64,000 nt of DNA from Mitsuokella jalaludinii DSM 13811 (GCF_000702905.1 NZ_JNKR01000007.1:21300-85299); one strand, 5' to 3'; shown: positions 46,491 through 58,847, counted from the stretch's first letter. The notes: generated by a model from the sequence alone, not told the origin. Translations and numbers: made by a program.

Positions 46491-47681
46491 ATGCAGAGAG
46501 AGAAGCTATGGACGCCGGAATTCCTAGGGATGGGAGGGAGCAACCTCTTCCTGTTCATGTCGCAGTACATCATGGTGGCTTCGCTGCCGATATTCATCAT
46601 GGAGACGCTCGGCGGCGGCGACATGGAGGCGGGCCTCGCGATGACGGCCTTCCAGATCGGTGCGGTGAGCTGCCGCCCGCTGGCCGGCCGCATCATCGAT
46701 GCTGTCAACAAGCAGCGCCTGATGCGCGCCGCAACGATCGCGTTCTTTCTCGTCATGCTCGCCTTCAACTGGCTGCATTCCGAGCAGGCCATCTATGCGC
46801 TGCGCTTCCTGCACGGCTGCATCTTCGCGCTCGCGACGACGGCTGCGGCGGCGATGGCTGCGCTCGTGCTGCCGGCCTCGCGCAAGGGCGAGGGCATCGG
46901 CTACTTCGCGCTCTCGACGAACCTCGCGATGGTCGTCGGCCCGCTCATCGGCCTCGTGCTCATCGGCAATTTCGGCAGCATAGCGCTGTTTGCCTTTTTG
47001 ACGGCGCTCGCGGCGCTGACCTTCCTTGCGGCCAATGCGCGCCGGCTGCCCGATGAGGTCGTCCGCCCGGCCGGGCGTCAGAAGAAGGGCTTCCATCTCT
47101 CGGACTTCATCGAGCGGCGCTCGCTCGCGCCGGCACTTCTAGGCGGCATGGTCTTCTTCGCCTACGGCGGCATCCTGACTTTCATCCCGCTCTACGCCAA
47201 GAGCCTCGGCCTTCAGGCTGAGACGAGCCTGTTCTTCGTCGTCTTTGCCTTCGTCATCATCCTGACGCGCCCCGTCATCGGCCGCCTCTTCGACGAGAAG
47301 GGCCCCGACTGGACGGTCTATCCGGGTTTTGCCTGCTTCGCCGCCGGCATGCTGCTCTTCAGCCAGGTCGGGACGACGGCGGGCCTGCTCATCTCGGCCG
47401 CCGTGCTCGGCATCGGCTTCGGCGCGCTCTCGCCAGCCTTCCAGACGCTCGCCGTCGAGAGTGCGCCCGCCGCGCGCGCCGGCGTCGCGACGGCCACCTA
47501 CTTCTGGTCGCTCGACATCAGCGTCGGCCTCGCCGCCGTCCTCCTGAGCTTCGTCGCCGCCCAGTTTGGCTACGCTTTCATGTACGGCATCTGCTGCACG
47601 GCCATCATCTTCTTCAACGCCGTGCTCTATTTCATCTGGCGCCGCACGCATCGGAAGAAGCAGAGCACAACAATGACGTGA
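46491..47681 (+). CDS. MFS transporter
   Basis: 396 residues from ATG 46491, with GGAAAGGAAGATCAC upstream; an in-frame ATG at 46464 lacks a site. About 12 membrane spans in two halves separated by a basic loop (RPAGRQKKGFHLSDFIERR, near residue 195). The first half contains the GRIIDAVNKQRLMR loop, a degenerate motif A (GxLaDrxGrrr). It resembles drug/proton antiporters or sugar-efflux types, but the substrate is not identifiable. It follows marR by 55 bp and is probably co-transcribed and controlled by it. Confidence 0.87.
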   Translation: MQREKLWTPEFLGMGGSNLFLFMSQYIMVASLPIFIMETLGGGDMEAGLAMTAFQIGAVSCRPLAGRIIDAVNKQRLMRAATIAFFLVMLAFNWLHSEQAIYALRFLHGCIFALATTAAAAMAALVLPASRKGEGIGYFALSTNLAMVVGPLIGLVLIGNFGSIALFAFLTALAALTFLAANARRLPDEVVRPAGRQKKGFHLSDFIERRSLAPALLGGMVFFAYGGILTFIPLYAKSLGLQAETSLFFVVFAFVIILTRPVIGRLFDEKGPDWTVYPGFACFAAGMLLFSQVGTTAGLLISAAVLGIGFGALSPAFQTLAVESAPAARAGVATATYFWSLDISVGLAAVLLSFVAAQFGYAFMYGICCTAIIFFNAVLYFIWRRTHRKKQSTTMT

Positions 47682-47698
47682 CTTTTTTTCAGATACCA

Positions 47699-47727
47699 TT
47701 TACAAGCCTTGTCTTTTGTGTTAAGAT
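47699..47727 (+). promoter_or_regulatory. Promoter of the rimP-nusA-infB operon
   Basis: TTTACA at 47699-47704 and TAAGAT at 47722-47727 with a 17-bp spacer, about 120 bp ahead of rimP. The predicted RNA starts near 47735 and includes the hairpin at 47757-47778. Confidence 0.6.
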
Positions 47728-47756
47728 GAAATAGTTAATTTAAGGTTGTTTAGTGA

Positions 47757-47778
47757 AGAGTGGGTGCGAACCCACTCT
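47757..47778 (+). promoter_or_regulatory. Hairpin in the rimP leader
   Basis: AGAGTGGGT and ACCCACTCT form a perfect 9-bp stem with a GCGA tetraloop, followed by TTTAATCTT. It lies between the promoter and rimP, so it may be an attenuator acted on by the operon's own NusA, or a structural leader. Short T run makes it a weak terminator. Confidence 0.55.
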
Positions 47779-47850
47779 TTAATCTTATGCGAGAAAGACA
47801 CGGATGACAGGGTCACCGTGAAGCACAAGCAGAAATCTGGAGGTGGATGT

Positions 47851-48303
47851 ATGGCAAAGCAGCAGGTTGAAGATGCCGTGGAGGCAATCGCGCAGGAGCT
47901 CCTGAAGGATCAGGACGTCATTGAGCTCGTCGATGTCGAGTATGTCAAGGAGCACGATTGGTATCTGCGCGTCTACATCGATAAGGAAGGCGGCATCGAT
48001 ATCGAGGATTGTCAGGCCCTGAGCGAGAAACTCGAAGCGGAACTTGACAAGGGCGATGTTGTGCCGGATTCGTACATTCTGGAGGTGTCCTCGCCGGGCA
48101 TCGACCGCGTCCTGCGCAAGCCGCGCGACTTCGTGCGCGAGCAGGGCAAGAAAGTCGACGTCACGCTCTACGCGCCGCGCGAGGGCAAGAAGCTCCTCGT
48201 GGGCGAGCTCACGGGCTTTGACGGCGATGCCATCGAGCTCGACGGCGCGGCGAAGATTGCGCTGGCGGATATCGCACAGGTCCGCCTGCATATCGACTTC
48301 TGA
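47851..48303 (+). CDS. rimP: Ribosome maturation factor RimP
   Basis: 150 residues from ATG 47851, with TGGAGGTGG upstream; the frame is open back to 47746, but that part covers the leader hairpin. The N-terminal domain contains LVDVEYVKEHDWYLRVYIDKEGGIDIEDCQALSEKLEAEL and the signature VSSPGIDRVLRKPRDF at about residue 83; the C-terminal Sm-like domain ends DIAQVRLHIDF. It assists 30S subunit assembly. It is the first gene of the conserved rimP-nusA-ylxR-ylxQ-infB operon. Confidence 0.96.
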   Translation: MAKQQVEDAVEAIAQELLKDQDVIELVDVEYVKEHDWYLRVYIDKEGGIDIEDCQALSEKLEAELDKGDVVPDSYILEVSSPGIDRVLRKPRDFVREQGKKVDVTLYAPREGKKLLVGELTGFDGDAIELDGAAKIALADIAQVRLHIDF

Positions 48304-48368
48304 CGGCGCAAGCATCTGATACAGCAAAAAAAGGGGGCATTCCCCCGTTCATTTGGGAGGATATCATT

Positions 48369-49505
48369 TTGGCAAGAAAAACGACGAAAGCGAAGGACAA
48401 TGGTCAGGAATTCCTGATGACGCTCAAAGAGCTCGGCAAGGAGAAAGGCATCGATGAAGAGGTCCTCTTCGAGGCCATCGAGGCTGCCCTGATCTCGGCT
48501 TACAAGCGCAACTTTGGCTCGGCGCAGAATGTCCGCGTCACGCTTTCCAGAGAGACGGGTCACTATCATGTCTACGCGATCAAGACGGTCGTCGAGGACC
48601 CGGAGGACGAGATCACGGAGATCTCGCTGGCTCAGGCCCGCACGATCAAGCCGGACTACGAGGTAGGCGACGTCATCGAGATCGAGGTGACGCCGGCGAA
48701 CTTCGGCCGCATCGCCGCTCAGACGGCGAAGCAGGTCGTCGTCCAGCGCATCCGCGAGGCAGAGCGCGGCATCATCTACGAGGAGTTCATGAGCCGCGAG
48801 GGTGACATCCTGACGGGCCTCGTCGAGCGCGTCGAGAACCACAACGTCTACATCGACCTCGGCAAGACGGAAGCCGTGCTGACGCCGGCTGAGCAGATCC
48901 CGACGGAGACGTACGCGCACGGCGACCGCATCAAGGCATACGTCGTCGAGGTCAAGAAGACGAACAAGGGACCGCAGATCGTCGTTTCACGCACGCATCC
49001 GGGCCTCCTCAAACGCCTCTTCGAACTCGAGGTGCCGGAGATCCAGGAGGGCATCGTCGAGATCAAGTCGGTCGCCCGCGAGCCGGGCAACCGCTCGAAG
49101 ATCGCTGTCTACTCGAAGGACGAGAACGTCGACCCGGTCGGCTCCTGCGTCGGCCACCGCGGCCTGCGCGTCCAGTCAATCGTCGATGAGCTCGGCAGCG
49201 AGAAGATCGATATCGTCAAGTGGAGCGAGAATCCGGCCAAGTTCATCGCCAATGCGCTGAGCCCGGCCAAGGTCGTCTCCGTCGCTGTCAATGAGACGGA
49301 GAAAGTCTCGCGCGTCGTCGTGCCGGACTACCAGCTCTCGCTCGCGATCGGCAAGGAAGGGCAGAACGCCCGCCTCGCCGCTAAGCTCACGGGCTGGAAG
49401 ATCGATATCAAGAGCGAGTCGCAGGCTGCTGACGAAGAGCTCGATGCCAACATGAATGAGGTCGAAGTCACGGGGGACGAGTCCTTCACGGCTGAGGTTG
49501 AATGA
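48369..49505 (+). CDS. nusA: Transcription termination/antitermination factor NusA
   Basis: 378 residues from TTG 48369, preceded by TTTGGGAGGATATCAT. The N-terminal RNA-polymerase-binding domain ([24 protein letters not shown]), S1 domain ([27 protein letters not shown], about 135-200), then KH1 ([27 protein letters not shown]) and KH2 ([25 protein letters not shown]) are present in order. It lacks the C-terminal acidic repeats of enterobacterial NusA, as is normal in Firmicutes. A small GGGGG/CCCCC hairpin (48333-48346) lies just upstream of its ribosome site. Confidence 0.97.
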   Translation: MARKTTKAKDNGQEFLMTLKELGKEKGIDEEVLFEAIEAALISAYKRNFGSAQNVRVTLSRETGHYHVYAIKTVVEDPEDEITEISLAQARTIKPDYEVGDVIEIEVTPANFGRIAAQTAKQVVVQRIREAERGIIYEEFMSREGDILTGLVERVENHNVYIDLGKTEAVLTPAEQIPTETYAHGDRIKAYVVEVKKTNKGPQIVVSRTHPGLLKRLFELEVPEIQEGIVEIKSVAREPGNRSKIAVYSKDENVDPVGSCVGHRGLRVQSIVDELGSEKIDIVKWSENPAKFIANALSPAKVVSVAVNETEKVSRVVVPDYQLSLAIGKEGQNARLAAKLTGWKIDIKSESQAADEELDANMNEVEVTGDESFTAEVE

Positions 49506-49509
49506 TTGC

Positions 49510-49791
49510 ATGATGAAGATCAAGAAGATACCGCAGCGGATGTGCCTGGGCTGCCAGGAAAGCCGTCCCAAAAAGGAAATGGTGCGGATCGTGCGCAGCC
49601 CCGAGGGCGAATTCTCCGTGGATTTCACGGGCAAGAAGCCTGGGCGCGGCGCCTACATCTGCCACAAGCGCGAATGCTTCGACAAGGCCAAGAAGAGTCA
49701 TGGCCTCGAGCGTTCCTTCAAGTCGCCGATTGACGCGGCCGTCTACGATCTCCTCGAGCGCGAATTGTTCGAGGATGAGGCTGAGGGCTGA
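49510..49791 (+). CDS. ylxR: YlxR (DUF448) RNA-binding protein
   Basis: 93 residues if started at ATG 49510 (49513 is equally possible). It has the YlxR pattern: [26 protein letters not shown], then [18 protein letters not shown] and an Arg/Lys-rich surface; the GRGAY-C motif is diagnostic. It is a putative RNA-binding or nucleoid-associated regulator always found between nusA and infB. It begins within a few bases of the nusA stop, consistent with coupled translation. Confidence 0.92.
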   Translation: MMKIKKIPQRMCLGCQESRPKKEMVRIVRSPEGEFSVDFTGKKPGRGAYICHKRECFDKAKKSHGLERSFKSPIDAAVYDLLERELFEDEAEG

Positions 49792-49794
49792 GCC

Positions 49795-50112
49795 ATGGCG
49801 CATACCAGAGAAGAGCGCATCACGAATCTTTTGAGCATGGCCCAGCGGGCGCGCCGCATCGTATCCGGCGCCTTCGCTGTGGAGCAGGCTCTCAAGAGCC
49901 GCGAGGCCGTACTCGTCCTCGTGGCCGCGGATGCCTCAGATGAAACAAAGAAAGATTACGCGATCCTAGCGGATCGATACAAGGTTCCCTGCCTTGAGGG
50001 GCTTGACCGGGAGACGCTCGGCCACTGCCTCGGCAAGGAGTACCGCGCTGTCGCAGCCTTGACGGACCAAGGCTTTGCGAAGAAGCTGCGCGAGTTGATG
50101 AAGGAGCCATGA
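49795..50112 (+). CDS. ylxQ: L7Ae-family protein YlxQ
   Basis: 105 residues with the L7Ae/L30e/S12e/Gadd45 fold: [45 protein letters not shown], then [32 protein letters not shown]. These proteins bind kink-turn RNA. The YlxQ position between ylxR and infB is conserved in Firmicutes. The ATG at 49795 follows GAGGCTGAGGGCTGAGCC, 3 bp past the ylxR stop. Confidence 0.92.
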   Translation: MAHTREERITNLLSMAQRARRIVSGAFAVEQALKSREAVLVLVAADASDETKKDYAILADRYKVPCLEGLDRETLGHCLGKEYRAVAALTDQGFAKKLRELMKEP

Positions 50113-50140
50113 GTATGAAATAATAACCGGGGGTGGATCA

Positions 50141-52624
<2,484 letters not shown>

Positions 52625-52722
52625 GCTTCACGAAGCACATCGCGAGGCGCGACAAGCGATAACGACCAACAATCAACATACGCAACAGACATAGACATAC
52701 TAGACATAAAGGAGGGAATGCC

Positions 52723-53130
52723 ATGAGCCAGCTCCGGGTAGAGAAGGTCCAGGAGCTCATGAAGCAGGAGATTTCAAAGATCATCCTGCGTGAGCTCAAG
52801 GACCCGCGCATCGGTTTCGTGACGGTCACGTCCGTCGAGTGTACGGGCGATCTGCGCGAGGCCAAGGTCTACGTGAGCCTCATGGGCAGTGAACAGCAGG
52901 TCAAGGACTGCTGGGCAGGACTGCAGAGTTCGCTCGGCTTCATCCGCCGCGAGATCGGCAAGCGTATCCGCCTGCGCTTCACGCCTGAGCTTTCCTTCGT
53001 CGTGGACAAGTCCCTCGACTACAGCGCGCACATCCAAGAGCTGCTGCTGAAGATCGAGGCCGAGGACAAGGCGAAGAACGATTCGACAGAGTCGACAGAG
53101 ATCGAAGACGACAAGAAAGAAGAACATTGA
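52723..53130 (+). CDS. rbfA: Ribosome-binding factor A
   Basis: 135 residues with the single KH-like RbfA domain (RVEKVQELMKQEISKIILRELKDPRIGFVTVTSVECTGDLREAKVYVS...RIRLRFTPELSFVVDKSLDYSAHIQELL) and an acidic Asp/Glu/Lys-rich tail. It binds the 5' helix of 16S rRNA in late 30S maturation and cold adaptation. ATG 52723 has AAAGGAGGG upstream. The 98-bp gap after infB contains short AGACATA repeats and a small GCTTC/GAAGC hairpin but no clear terminator. Confidence 0.96.
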   Translation: MSQLRVEKVQELMKQEISKIILRELKDPRIGFVTVTSVECTGDLREAKVYVSLMGSEQQVKDCWAGLQSSLGFIRREIGKRIRLRFTPELSFVVDKSLDYSAHIQELLLKIEAEDKAKNDSTESTEIEDDKKEEH

Positions 53131-53131
53131 C

Positions 53132-54100
53132 ATGATAGTGACATTGAGTGAAACAGCAGCCATCCTGGCCAGCGCTCAGCGGATTGTCATCACGGCCCAC
53201 CAGAACCCCGACGGCGACGCCATCGGGTCCTCGCTCGGCCTCATGCACATCCTGCGCTCGCTCGGCAAGGAAGCTCTCGTTCTGCTCGATGATGATATCC
53301 CGGCCATCTTTTCGGTGCTGCCGGGATATGATATTATTGGCAGGCCGGAGGTGGAGAGACCCGTAGAGGCCGACCTCCTCGTCGTGCTCGACACGGCCAC
53401 GGACCGCACGGGCGATGTGCTCAAGGCAGTCCATGCGGAGCACCTCCTCAATATCGATCATCATCAGACGAACGACGGCTCGGCAGAATACAGTTACATC
53501 GCGCCGACGCGCGCGGCGACGGCGGAGATCATCTACGACCTCATGCACGAGCTCCCCGTCCACCTCGACAAGGCGATGGCCATGTGCATCTACACGGGCC
53601 TCGCGACGGACTCGGGCTTCTTCCGTTTCTCGAACACGACATCGCACACGATGCGCGCGGCGGCGGAGCTCTTAGACCACGGCGTCGAGCCGAACGTCAT
53701 CTCAGAGGCGCTCGAGCAGAAGCCATACCAGACTGTCCGCGACATCGGCGAGGCCATCGAGCGCGCCGAGCTCTTCGCCGACGGCCATGCGGCCGGCATC
53801 TTCCTCAACGCCGAGACGACGGCGCGCATGAAGTCGACAGAGTCCTTCATCGGCATGATCCGCGTCATCGAGGGCGTCGACATCGCCGTCGTGCTCAAGA
53901 CGAAGGAGGAGGGCATCTGCCGCGTCAGCATGCGCTCCAAGGGGCTCGACGTCAGCGCCATTGCCGTACAGTTCGGCGGCGGCGGCCACACGCGCGCGGC
54001 CGGCTGCACGCTCCTGATGAGCTTTGAGGAAGCCAAGCGCACGATCTGCGAGGCCATCTCGCAGGCCATCCGCGCTTACCACTGCCAGGGGGCGAAATGA
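53132..54100 (+). CDS. nrnA: DHH/DHHA1 bifunctional oligoribonuclease / pAp phosphatase
   Basis: 322 residues. The DHH domain has HQNPDGDAIGSSLGL, VLDTATD and the name-giving LNIDHHQTND; the DHHA1 domain ends with the RNA-contact FGGGGHTRAAGCT. NrnA degrades 2-5 nt RNAs and dephosphorylates 3'-phosphoadenosine 5'-phosphate. The ATG at 53132 is 1 bp after the rbfA stop region, and its stop overlaps truB (ATGA), so translation is coupled in this operon. Confidence 0.93.
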   Translation: MIVTLSETAAILASAQRIVITAHQNPDGDAIGSSLGLMHILRSLGKEALVLLDDDIPAIFSVLPGYDIIGRPEVERPVEADLLVVLDTATDRTGDVLKAVHAEHLLNIDHHQTNDGSAEYSYIAPTRAATAEIIYDLMHELPVHLDKAMAMCIYTGLATDSGFFRFSNTTSHTMRAAAELLDHGVEPNVISEALEQKPYQTVRDIGEAIERAELFADGHAAGIFLNAETTARMKSTESFIGMIRVIEGVDIAVVLKTKEEGICRVSMRSKGLDVSAIAVQFGGGGHTRAAGCTLLMSFEEAKRTICEAISQAIRAYHCQGAK

Positions 54101-54993
54101 TGGACGGATTCCTCAACATCCTCAAGCCGCCCGGCATGTCCTCGCACGACGTCATCGGCGCCGTGCGCAAGGTGCTCCGCATGAAGCGCGTCGGCCATGC
54201 CGGTACGCTCGACCCCGCCGCGGCAGGCGTCCTGCCGGTTGCGGTAGGGCAGGCCGCCCGGCTCATCGAATACCTCGAGCTCGCCGACAAGACGTACCGC
54301 GCAGAGCTGACCTTCGGCTTTGCGACGGACAGCGGCGACGATACGGGGAAAATCACGGAGGAGGTCACGGACTTCATGATGCCCTCGCAGGAAGCCATCG
54401 AGCATGTCCTCGCAGGCTTCACGGGTCGCATCCGCCAGACGCCCCCGGCACACTCCGCCATCAAGATCGGCGGCAAGCGCGCCTGCGACCTCCTGCGCGA
54501 GGGCAAGGAGGTCGAGGTCCCCTCGCGCGAGGTCACGATCCATTCGCTTGACCTCGTCGCCTATCAGCCGGAGGCGCACAAGGTGCTCCTCGATGTCCAG
54601 TGCTCGAAGGGCACCTACATCAGGAGCCTCTGCCTCGACATCGGGGCGGCGCTCGGCCTGCCGGCGACGATGAGCTTCCTCGTGCGCAGCCGCGTCGGCG
54701 ACTTTGCGCTCGCTGATGCGCTGACGCTCGAAGAGCTCGTCGGGGCGGGGGAGGGCGCCGTCCTGGAGCCCGCGCACTTTTTGAGTCACCTCGAGCGCTA
54801 CGACCTCGACCCGCGCCGCGAGAAGGCCTTCTGCAACGGCCTCGGCACGGGCGAGCGGCAGCGCGTGCCGGAGACCGACACGCTGCGCGTCTACTGCGGG
54901 GGGCGCTTCCTCGGCATCGGCCGCTACGACCGGGCGAGCCAGGAGGTCATCCCGGCCAAGGTCATCCACCGCGAGCTGGCGGCAAAACCATGA
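54097..54993 (+). CDS. truB: tRNA pseudouridine(55) synthase TruB
   Basis: 298 residues, starting at ATG 54097 that overlaps the nrnA stop (ATG 54100 is an alternative). GFLNILKPPGMSSHDVI begins the fold, and RVGHAGTLDPAAAGVLPV contains catalytic Asp39. YLELADKTYRAEL and GTYIRSLCLDIGAALG are other conserved blocks, and a PUA-like domain ends the protein (TDTLRVYCGGRFLGIGRYD). It makes pseudouridine-55 in the T-loop of tRNAs. Its stop overlaps the upstream leader of ribF. Confidence 0.96.
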   Translation: MMDGFLNILKPPGMSSHDVIGAVRKVLRMKRVGHAGTLDPAAAGVLPVAVGQAARLIEYLELADKTYRAELTFGFATDSGDDTGKITEEVTDFMMPSQEAIEHVLAGFTGRIRQTPPAHSAIKIGGKRACDLLREGKEVEVPSREVTIHSLDLVAYQPEAHKVLLDVQCSKGTYIRSLCLDIGAALGLPATMSFLVRSRVGDFALADALTLEELVGAGEGAVLEPAHFLSHLERYDLDPRREKAFCNGLGTGERQRVPETDTLRVYCGGRFLGIGRYDRASQEVIPAKVIHRELAAKP

Positions 54994-55007
54994 GAGGGGA
55001 ACAAGCG

Positions 55008-55946
55008 ATGCAATTCTATTCCAGACTCACCACGCTACGACAGGACCACCCGCGCCTCGTCATCGCGCTCGGCATGTTTGACGGCGTCCACCGCGGCCAC
55101 CGCAGCATCATAAAGCGCGCGGTCGACCTCGCGCATGAGATTGGCGGCGAGAGCATGGTCTTCACCTTCAGCAACCATCCGCTCGCCGTCCTCGCGCCGC
55201 AGGCCGTGCCGCCGCAGATCGGCAACAATGCACTGCGCCGCCAGCTCATCGAGGAACTCGGCGTCGACATCCTCATGGCCATCCCGTTCACGAAGGACCT
55301 CGCGCGCCGCACGCCGGAGGACTTTCTCGCGCTCCTGCGCGACTCCTTTGCGCCGCACATCCTCGTGACGGGGCCGAATTACACCTTCGGCAGCCGCGGC
55401 AAGGGCACGCATCGCATGCTGCAGCGCGTGGCGGGCGACTACGGCTTCCGCGCCGAGATCTGCCCGGCCGTCCAGCTCGGCGGCCGCCCCGTCAGCAGCA
55501 CACGCATCCGCGGCCTGATCGCGGGCGGTGACCTCGCGGCGGCAGAGGAGTGCCTCGGCCGGCCCTTCACTGTGCTCGACCGCGTCATCCACGGCGACAA
55601 GCGCGGCCGCACGCTGGGCTTCCCGACGGCCAACCTCGCTATCCCCGACGCCCAGGTCATGCTGCCGAACGGCGTCTACGCCGCGACGGCCCACTACGGC
55701 GACCGCGACTACGCTGCACTCGCCAACATCGGCAACAACCCGACCTTCCCGGGCTGCAACCGCCGCATCGAGGTCAACATCCAGGACTTTTCCAAGGACA
55801 TCTACGACAGGCTGCTCGAAGTCCGCTTCCTGCAGAAGATACGCGATGAAGAGAAGTTCGATTCAGTCGCGACCCTTGTCGCGCAGATGCACAGGGACCG
55901 CGAGCGGGCCAAAGAAATCTGGCGCCATTGCTTTACAAGCGCTTGA
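55008..55946 (+). CDS. ribF: Bifunctional riboflavin kinase / FAD synthetase
   Basis: 312 residues from ATG 55008, with AGAGGGGAACAAGCG upstream; ATG 54990 overlapping truB lacks a site. The N-terminal FAD synthetase domain (about 1-165) has ALGMFDGVHRGHRSII (HxGH-type nucleotide site) and VTGPNYTFGSRGKG, with SSTRIRG at its end. The C-terminal riboflavin kinase domain has HGDKRGRTLGFPTANL, DRDYAALANIGNNPTF and the final EKFDSVATLVAQMHRDRERA. It converts riboflavin to FMN and FAD. The rpsO promoter overlaps its 3' end. Confidence 0.96.
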   Translation: MQFYSRLTTLRQDHPRLVIALGMFDGVHRGHRSIIKRAVDLAHEIGGESMVFTFSNHPLAVLAPQAVPPQIGNNALRRQLIEELGVDILMAIPFTKDLARRTPEDFLALLRDSFAPHILVTGPNYTFGSRGKGTHRMLQRVAGDYGFRAEICPAVQLGGRPVSSTRIRGLIAGGDLAAAEECLGRPFTVLDRVIHGDKRGRTLGFPTANLAIPDAQVMLPNGVYAATAHYGDRDYAALANIGNNPTFPGCNRRIEVNIQDFSKDIYDRLLEVRFLQKIRDEEKFDSVATLVAQMHRDRERAKEIWRHCFTSA

Positions 55947-55961
55947 CGGCTGTGATATACT
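55932..55961 (+). promoter_or_regulatory. rpsO promoter with extended -10
   Basis: TTTACA at 55932-55937 and TATACT at 55956-55961, 18 bp apart, with TGA just before the -10 (extended -10). It lies over the ribF stop codon and gives rpsO a leader of about 95 bases, in which S15 autoregulatory structures are usual in bacteria. Confidence 0.6.
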
Positions 55962-56062
55962 ATTGAAAGTGCCAAATGGCAGACCTCAGCCCAGATTGCG
56001 AAGAACTCCGACGTATTCTTGGCTGATGGAGATTGTTACATGATACAGGAGGAATTACCAAC

Positions 56063-56341
56063 ATGCTGACTCAGGAAGCAAAACAGGAAATCATGCAGAA
56101 GTATGCCGTTCACGAGGGTGATACGGGTTCGCCGGAAGTACAGATCGCTGTCCTCTCCGCACGTATCGACTATCTGACGGAGCACCTCAAGCAGCACAAG
56201 AAGGATCATCATTCCCGTCGCGGTCTGCTGAAGATGGTCGGCCATCGCCGTCGTCTGCTCAGCTACCTCTACAAGACGGATATTGAGCGTTATCGTTCGA
56301 TTATCGCAAAGCTTGGTCTGCGTTCCACGGTTGAGCGCTGA
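56063..56341 (+). CDS. rpsO: 30S ribosomal protein S15
   Basis: 92 residues from ATG 56063, with ACAGGAGGAATTACCAAC upstream; the frame extends to 56033 but that start lacks a site. The S15 core is [49 protein letters not shown], with the conserved His/Asp/Ser residues that contact 16S rRNA helices 20-22. It follows ribF by 116 bp with its own promoter and ends in a terminator before pnp, the usual rpsO-pnp pair. Confidence 0.98.
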   Translation: MLTQEAKQEIMQKYAVHEGDTGSPEVQIAVLSARIDYLTEHLKQHKKDHHSRRGLLKMVGHRRRLLSYLYKTDIERYRSIIAKLGLRSTVER

Positions 56342-56368
56342 TTGCTGGCGAGCGATCCTGAAGCGGAA

Positions 56369-56394
56369 AGCGGGAGCAATCCCGCTTTTTTTTC
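56369..56394 (+). terminator. Terminator after rpsO
   Basis: AGCGGG (56369-56374) pairs with CCCGCT (56381-56386) around AGCAAT, followed by T eight times. Partial read-through to pnp is usual for this gene pair. Confidence 0.82.
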
Positions 56395-56452
56395 TGGAAA
56401 AATAAACATAGAACAAGAGATACGAATGAAGTAGAGATACAAGGAGGTTTTT

Positions 56453-58522
56453 ATGAATCGCTTTGAGATGGAACTCGCAGGCCGCCCGCTCGTCATCGAG
56501 AACGGACAGCTCGCGAAGCAGGCCAACGGCGCCGTGCTCGTGCGCTACGGCGACACCGTCGTGCTCGTCACGGCCACGGCATCGGCTGAGCCGCGCGAAG
56601 GCGTGGACTTCTTCCCGCTGACGGTCGACTACGAAGAGAAGATGTATGCAGCAGGCAAGATCCCGGGGGGCTTCATCAAGCGTGAGGGCCGCCCGTCGAG
56701 CGACGCCATCCTCTGCGCGCGCCTGATCGACCGCCCGATTCGCCCGCTGTTCCCGAAGGGCTTCCGCAACGACGTCCAGATCGTCGCGACCGTCCTCTCC
56801 GTCGAGCAGGACAACGCACCGGAACTCGCCGCCATGATCGGCGCATCGTGCGCCCTGACTGTCTCCGACATCCCGTTCATGGGACCGATTGCGGGCGTGC
56901 GCGTCGGCCGCGTCAACGATGAATTCGTCATCAACCCGACGGAAGAGCAGCGCAAGGTATCGACGCTGAACCTCACCGTCGCCGGCTCCCACGACGCCGT
57001 CATGATGGTCGAGGCCGGCGCCAACGAGCTGCCGGAGGACGTCATCCTCGACGCCATCCTGTTCGGCCATGAGGAGATCAAGCGCCTCGTCGAATTCCAG
57101 CAGGGCATCCAGGCCGACTGCGGCAAAGAGAAGAGCGAGCCGAAGCTCTTCCTCGTCCCGCAGGAGATGGAGGAGGCCATCCGCGACTACGCGAAGGACC
57201 GCCTCGACGCAGTCGTCCGCAACCCGGACAAGCTCGACCGCGACGCCCACATCGCCGAGGTCACGACCGACACGATGGAGCACTTCCTCGAGCTCTACCC
57301 GGAGATGGATAAAGAGATCGCCATCGCCATCCACGACCTCGAGAAGTCCGTCGTGCGCCACATGATCACCCACGAGAAGATACGCCCGGACGGCCGCGAA
57401 GTCGAAGAAGTGCGCCCCGTCTCGTGCGAAGTCGGACTGCTGCCGCGCACGCATGGCTCCGGCCTCTTCACGCGTGGCCAGACCCAGATCCTCACGGTCA
57501 CGACGCTCGGCTCTCTCGGTGACGAGCAGATCATCGACGGCCTCGGACCTGAGACGACGAAGCACTACATCCATCACTACAACTTCCCGGGCTACAGCGT
57601 CGGCGAAGCCCGCCCGATGCGCAGCCCCGGCCGCCGCGAGATCGGCCACGGCGCCCTTGCCGAGCGCGCCCTCGTGCCCGTCATCCCCTCCATCGAGGAG
57701 TTCCCGTACACCATCCGCCTCGTCTCCGAGGTCCTCGAGTCCAACGGCTCGAGCTCCATGGGCTCCGTCTGCGGCAGCACGCTCTCGCTGATGAACGCCG
57801 GCGTGCCCATCAAGCGCCCCGTCTCCGGTGTCGCCATGGGCCTCGTCAAAGAAGGGGATAAGTACACGATCCTCACCGATATCCAGGGCATGGAAGACGC
57901 CCTCGGCGACATGGACTTCAAGGTGGCCGGTACGACGGAAGGCATCACCGCCATCCAGATGGACATCAAAGTCGACGGCCTCTCCCGCGAGATCCTGTCC
58001 TCCGCCCTCCAGCAGGCCAAGCGCGGCCGCGCCTTCATCCTCGGCAAGATGCTCGAGTGCATCGACAAGCCGGCCGCCGAGCTCTCCCCGTACGCACCGC
58101 GCGTCGAGACGATCAAGATCAAGGTCGACAAGATCCGCGACGTCATCGGCACCGGCGGCAAAGTCGTCAAGAAGATCATCGACGAGACCGGCGTCGACAT
58201 CGACATCCACGAAGACGGCAACATCTTCATCACCTCCAGCGACGCCGAAGGCATGAAGAAAGCCAAGAAGATGATCGAAGACATCGTCCGCGAAGTCGAA
58301 GTCGGAGAAGTCTACACCGGCCGCGTCACCCGCCTGATGAAATTCGGCGCCTTCGTCGAAGTCCTGCCAGGCAAAGAAGGCCTCTGCCACATCTCCCAGC
58401 TCTCCAACCACCGCGTCGAGAAAGTCGAAGACGTCGTCCAGGTCGGCGACCAGCTCCAGGTCAAAGTCGTCGAGATCGATGACAAAGGCCGCATCAACCT
58501 CAGCCACAAAGCCGTGCTTTAA
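56453..58522 (+). CDS. pnp: Polyribonucleotide nucleotidyltransferase (PNPase)
   Basis: 689 residues. Two RNase PH-like domains ([35 protein letters not shown]... and [22 protein letters not shown]) flank an all-helical linker. The second carries [32 protein letters not shown], with the catalytic Asp in the following [14 protein letters not shown] domain ([20 protein letters not shown]) and an S1 domain ([27 protein letters not shown]) close the chain. It is a 3'-5' phosphorolytic exonuclease. ATG 56453 follows a perfect AAGGAGGT. The strong terminator ends this operon. Confidence 0.98.
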   Translation: MNRFEMELAGRPLVIENGQLAKQANGAVLVRYGDTVVLVTATASAEPREGVDFFPLTVDYEEKMYAAGKIPGGFIKREGRPSSDAILCARLIDRPIRPLFPKGFRNDVQIVATVLSVEQDNAPELAAMIGASCALTVSDIPFMGPIAGVRVGRVNDEFVINPTEEQRKVSTLNLTVAGSHDAVMMVEAGANELPEDVILDAILFGHEEIKRLVEFQQGIQADCGKEKSEPKLFLVPQEMEEAIRDYAKDRLDAVVRNPDKLDRDAHIAEVTTDTMEHFLELYPEMDKEIAIAIHDLEKSVVRHMITHEKIRPDGREVEEVRPVSCEVGLLPRTHGSGLFTRGQTQILTVTTLGSLGDEQIIDGLGPETTKHYIHHYNFPGYSVGEARPMRSPGRREIGHGALAERALVPVIPSIEEFPYTIRLVSEVLESNGSSSMGSVCGSTLSLMNAGVPIKRPVSGVAMGLVKEGDKYTILTDIQGMEDALGDMDFKVAGTTEGITAIQMDIKVDGLSREILSSALQQAKRGRAFILGKMLECIDKPAAELSPYAPRVETIKIKVDKIRDVIGTGGKVVKKIIDETGVDIDIHEDGNIFITSSDAEGMKKAKKMIEDIVREVEVGEVYTGRVTRLMKFGAFVEVLPGKEGLCHISQLSNHRVEKVEDVVQVGDQLQVKVVEIDDKGRINLSHKAVL

Positions 58523-58530
58523 GCGCGCAA

Positions 58531-58571
58531 TAAAAAGGCTTCCCATCTCAAATGAGAGGGGAAGCCTTTTT
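58531..58571 (+). terminator. Terminator after pnp
   Basis: AAAAAGGCTTCCC-type arm (58531-58549) pairs with TGAGAGGGGAAGCCTTTTT (58552-58570), followed by TTGT; the loop is AA. Confidence 0.88.
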
Positions 58572-58658
58572 TGTACAAGCAACAATCCCAAAACCTAAGG
58601 CCGGAGCGAAGCAATCGGCCGCGCCACGCAGAAGCTCAGTCCGCAGACATCCACTTCA

Positions 58659-58821
58659 GGGCGAGGGCATGCATTCCGCCTGCAGGAGCGAAGTGACCGC
58701 CGCAGGCTGAGCCCCGAGCCGCCGCACCTAGAAACAGCGATGCCAGAACGCCGCGTCAGGCGGCGAAATACCTAGATACGTCATCCGTCGCATGGGGCTC
58801 ATTTAACAGAGCGACGAAGCC
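58659..58821. repeat. 163-bp direct repeat, copy A
   Basis: Begins gggcgagggcatgcattcc and ends agcgacgaagcc. It contains GCCTGC...GCAGGC and CGCCG...CGGCG self-complementary pairs. It matches copy B at an offset of exactly 189 bp with a few substitutions. Confidence 0.92.
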
Positions 58822-58847
58822 AGATCTCCTCTGCAGGCATAAACTTT

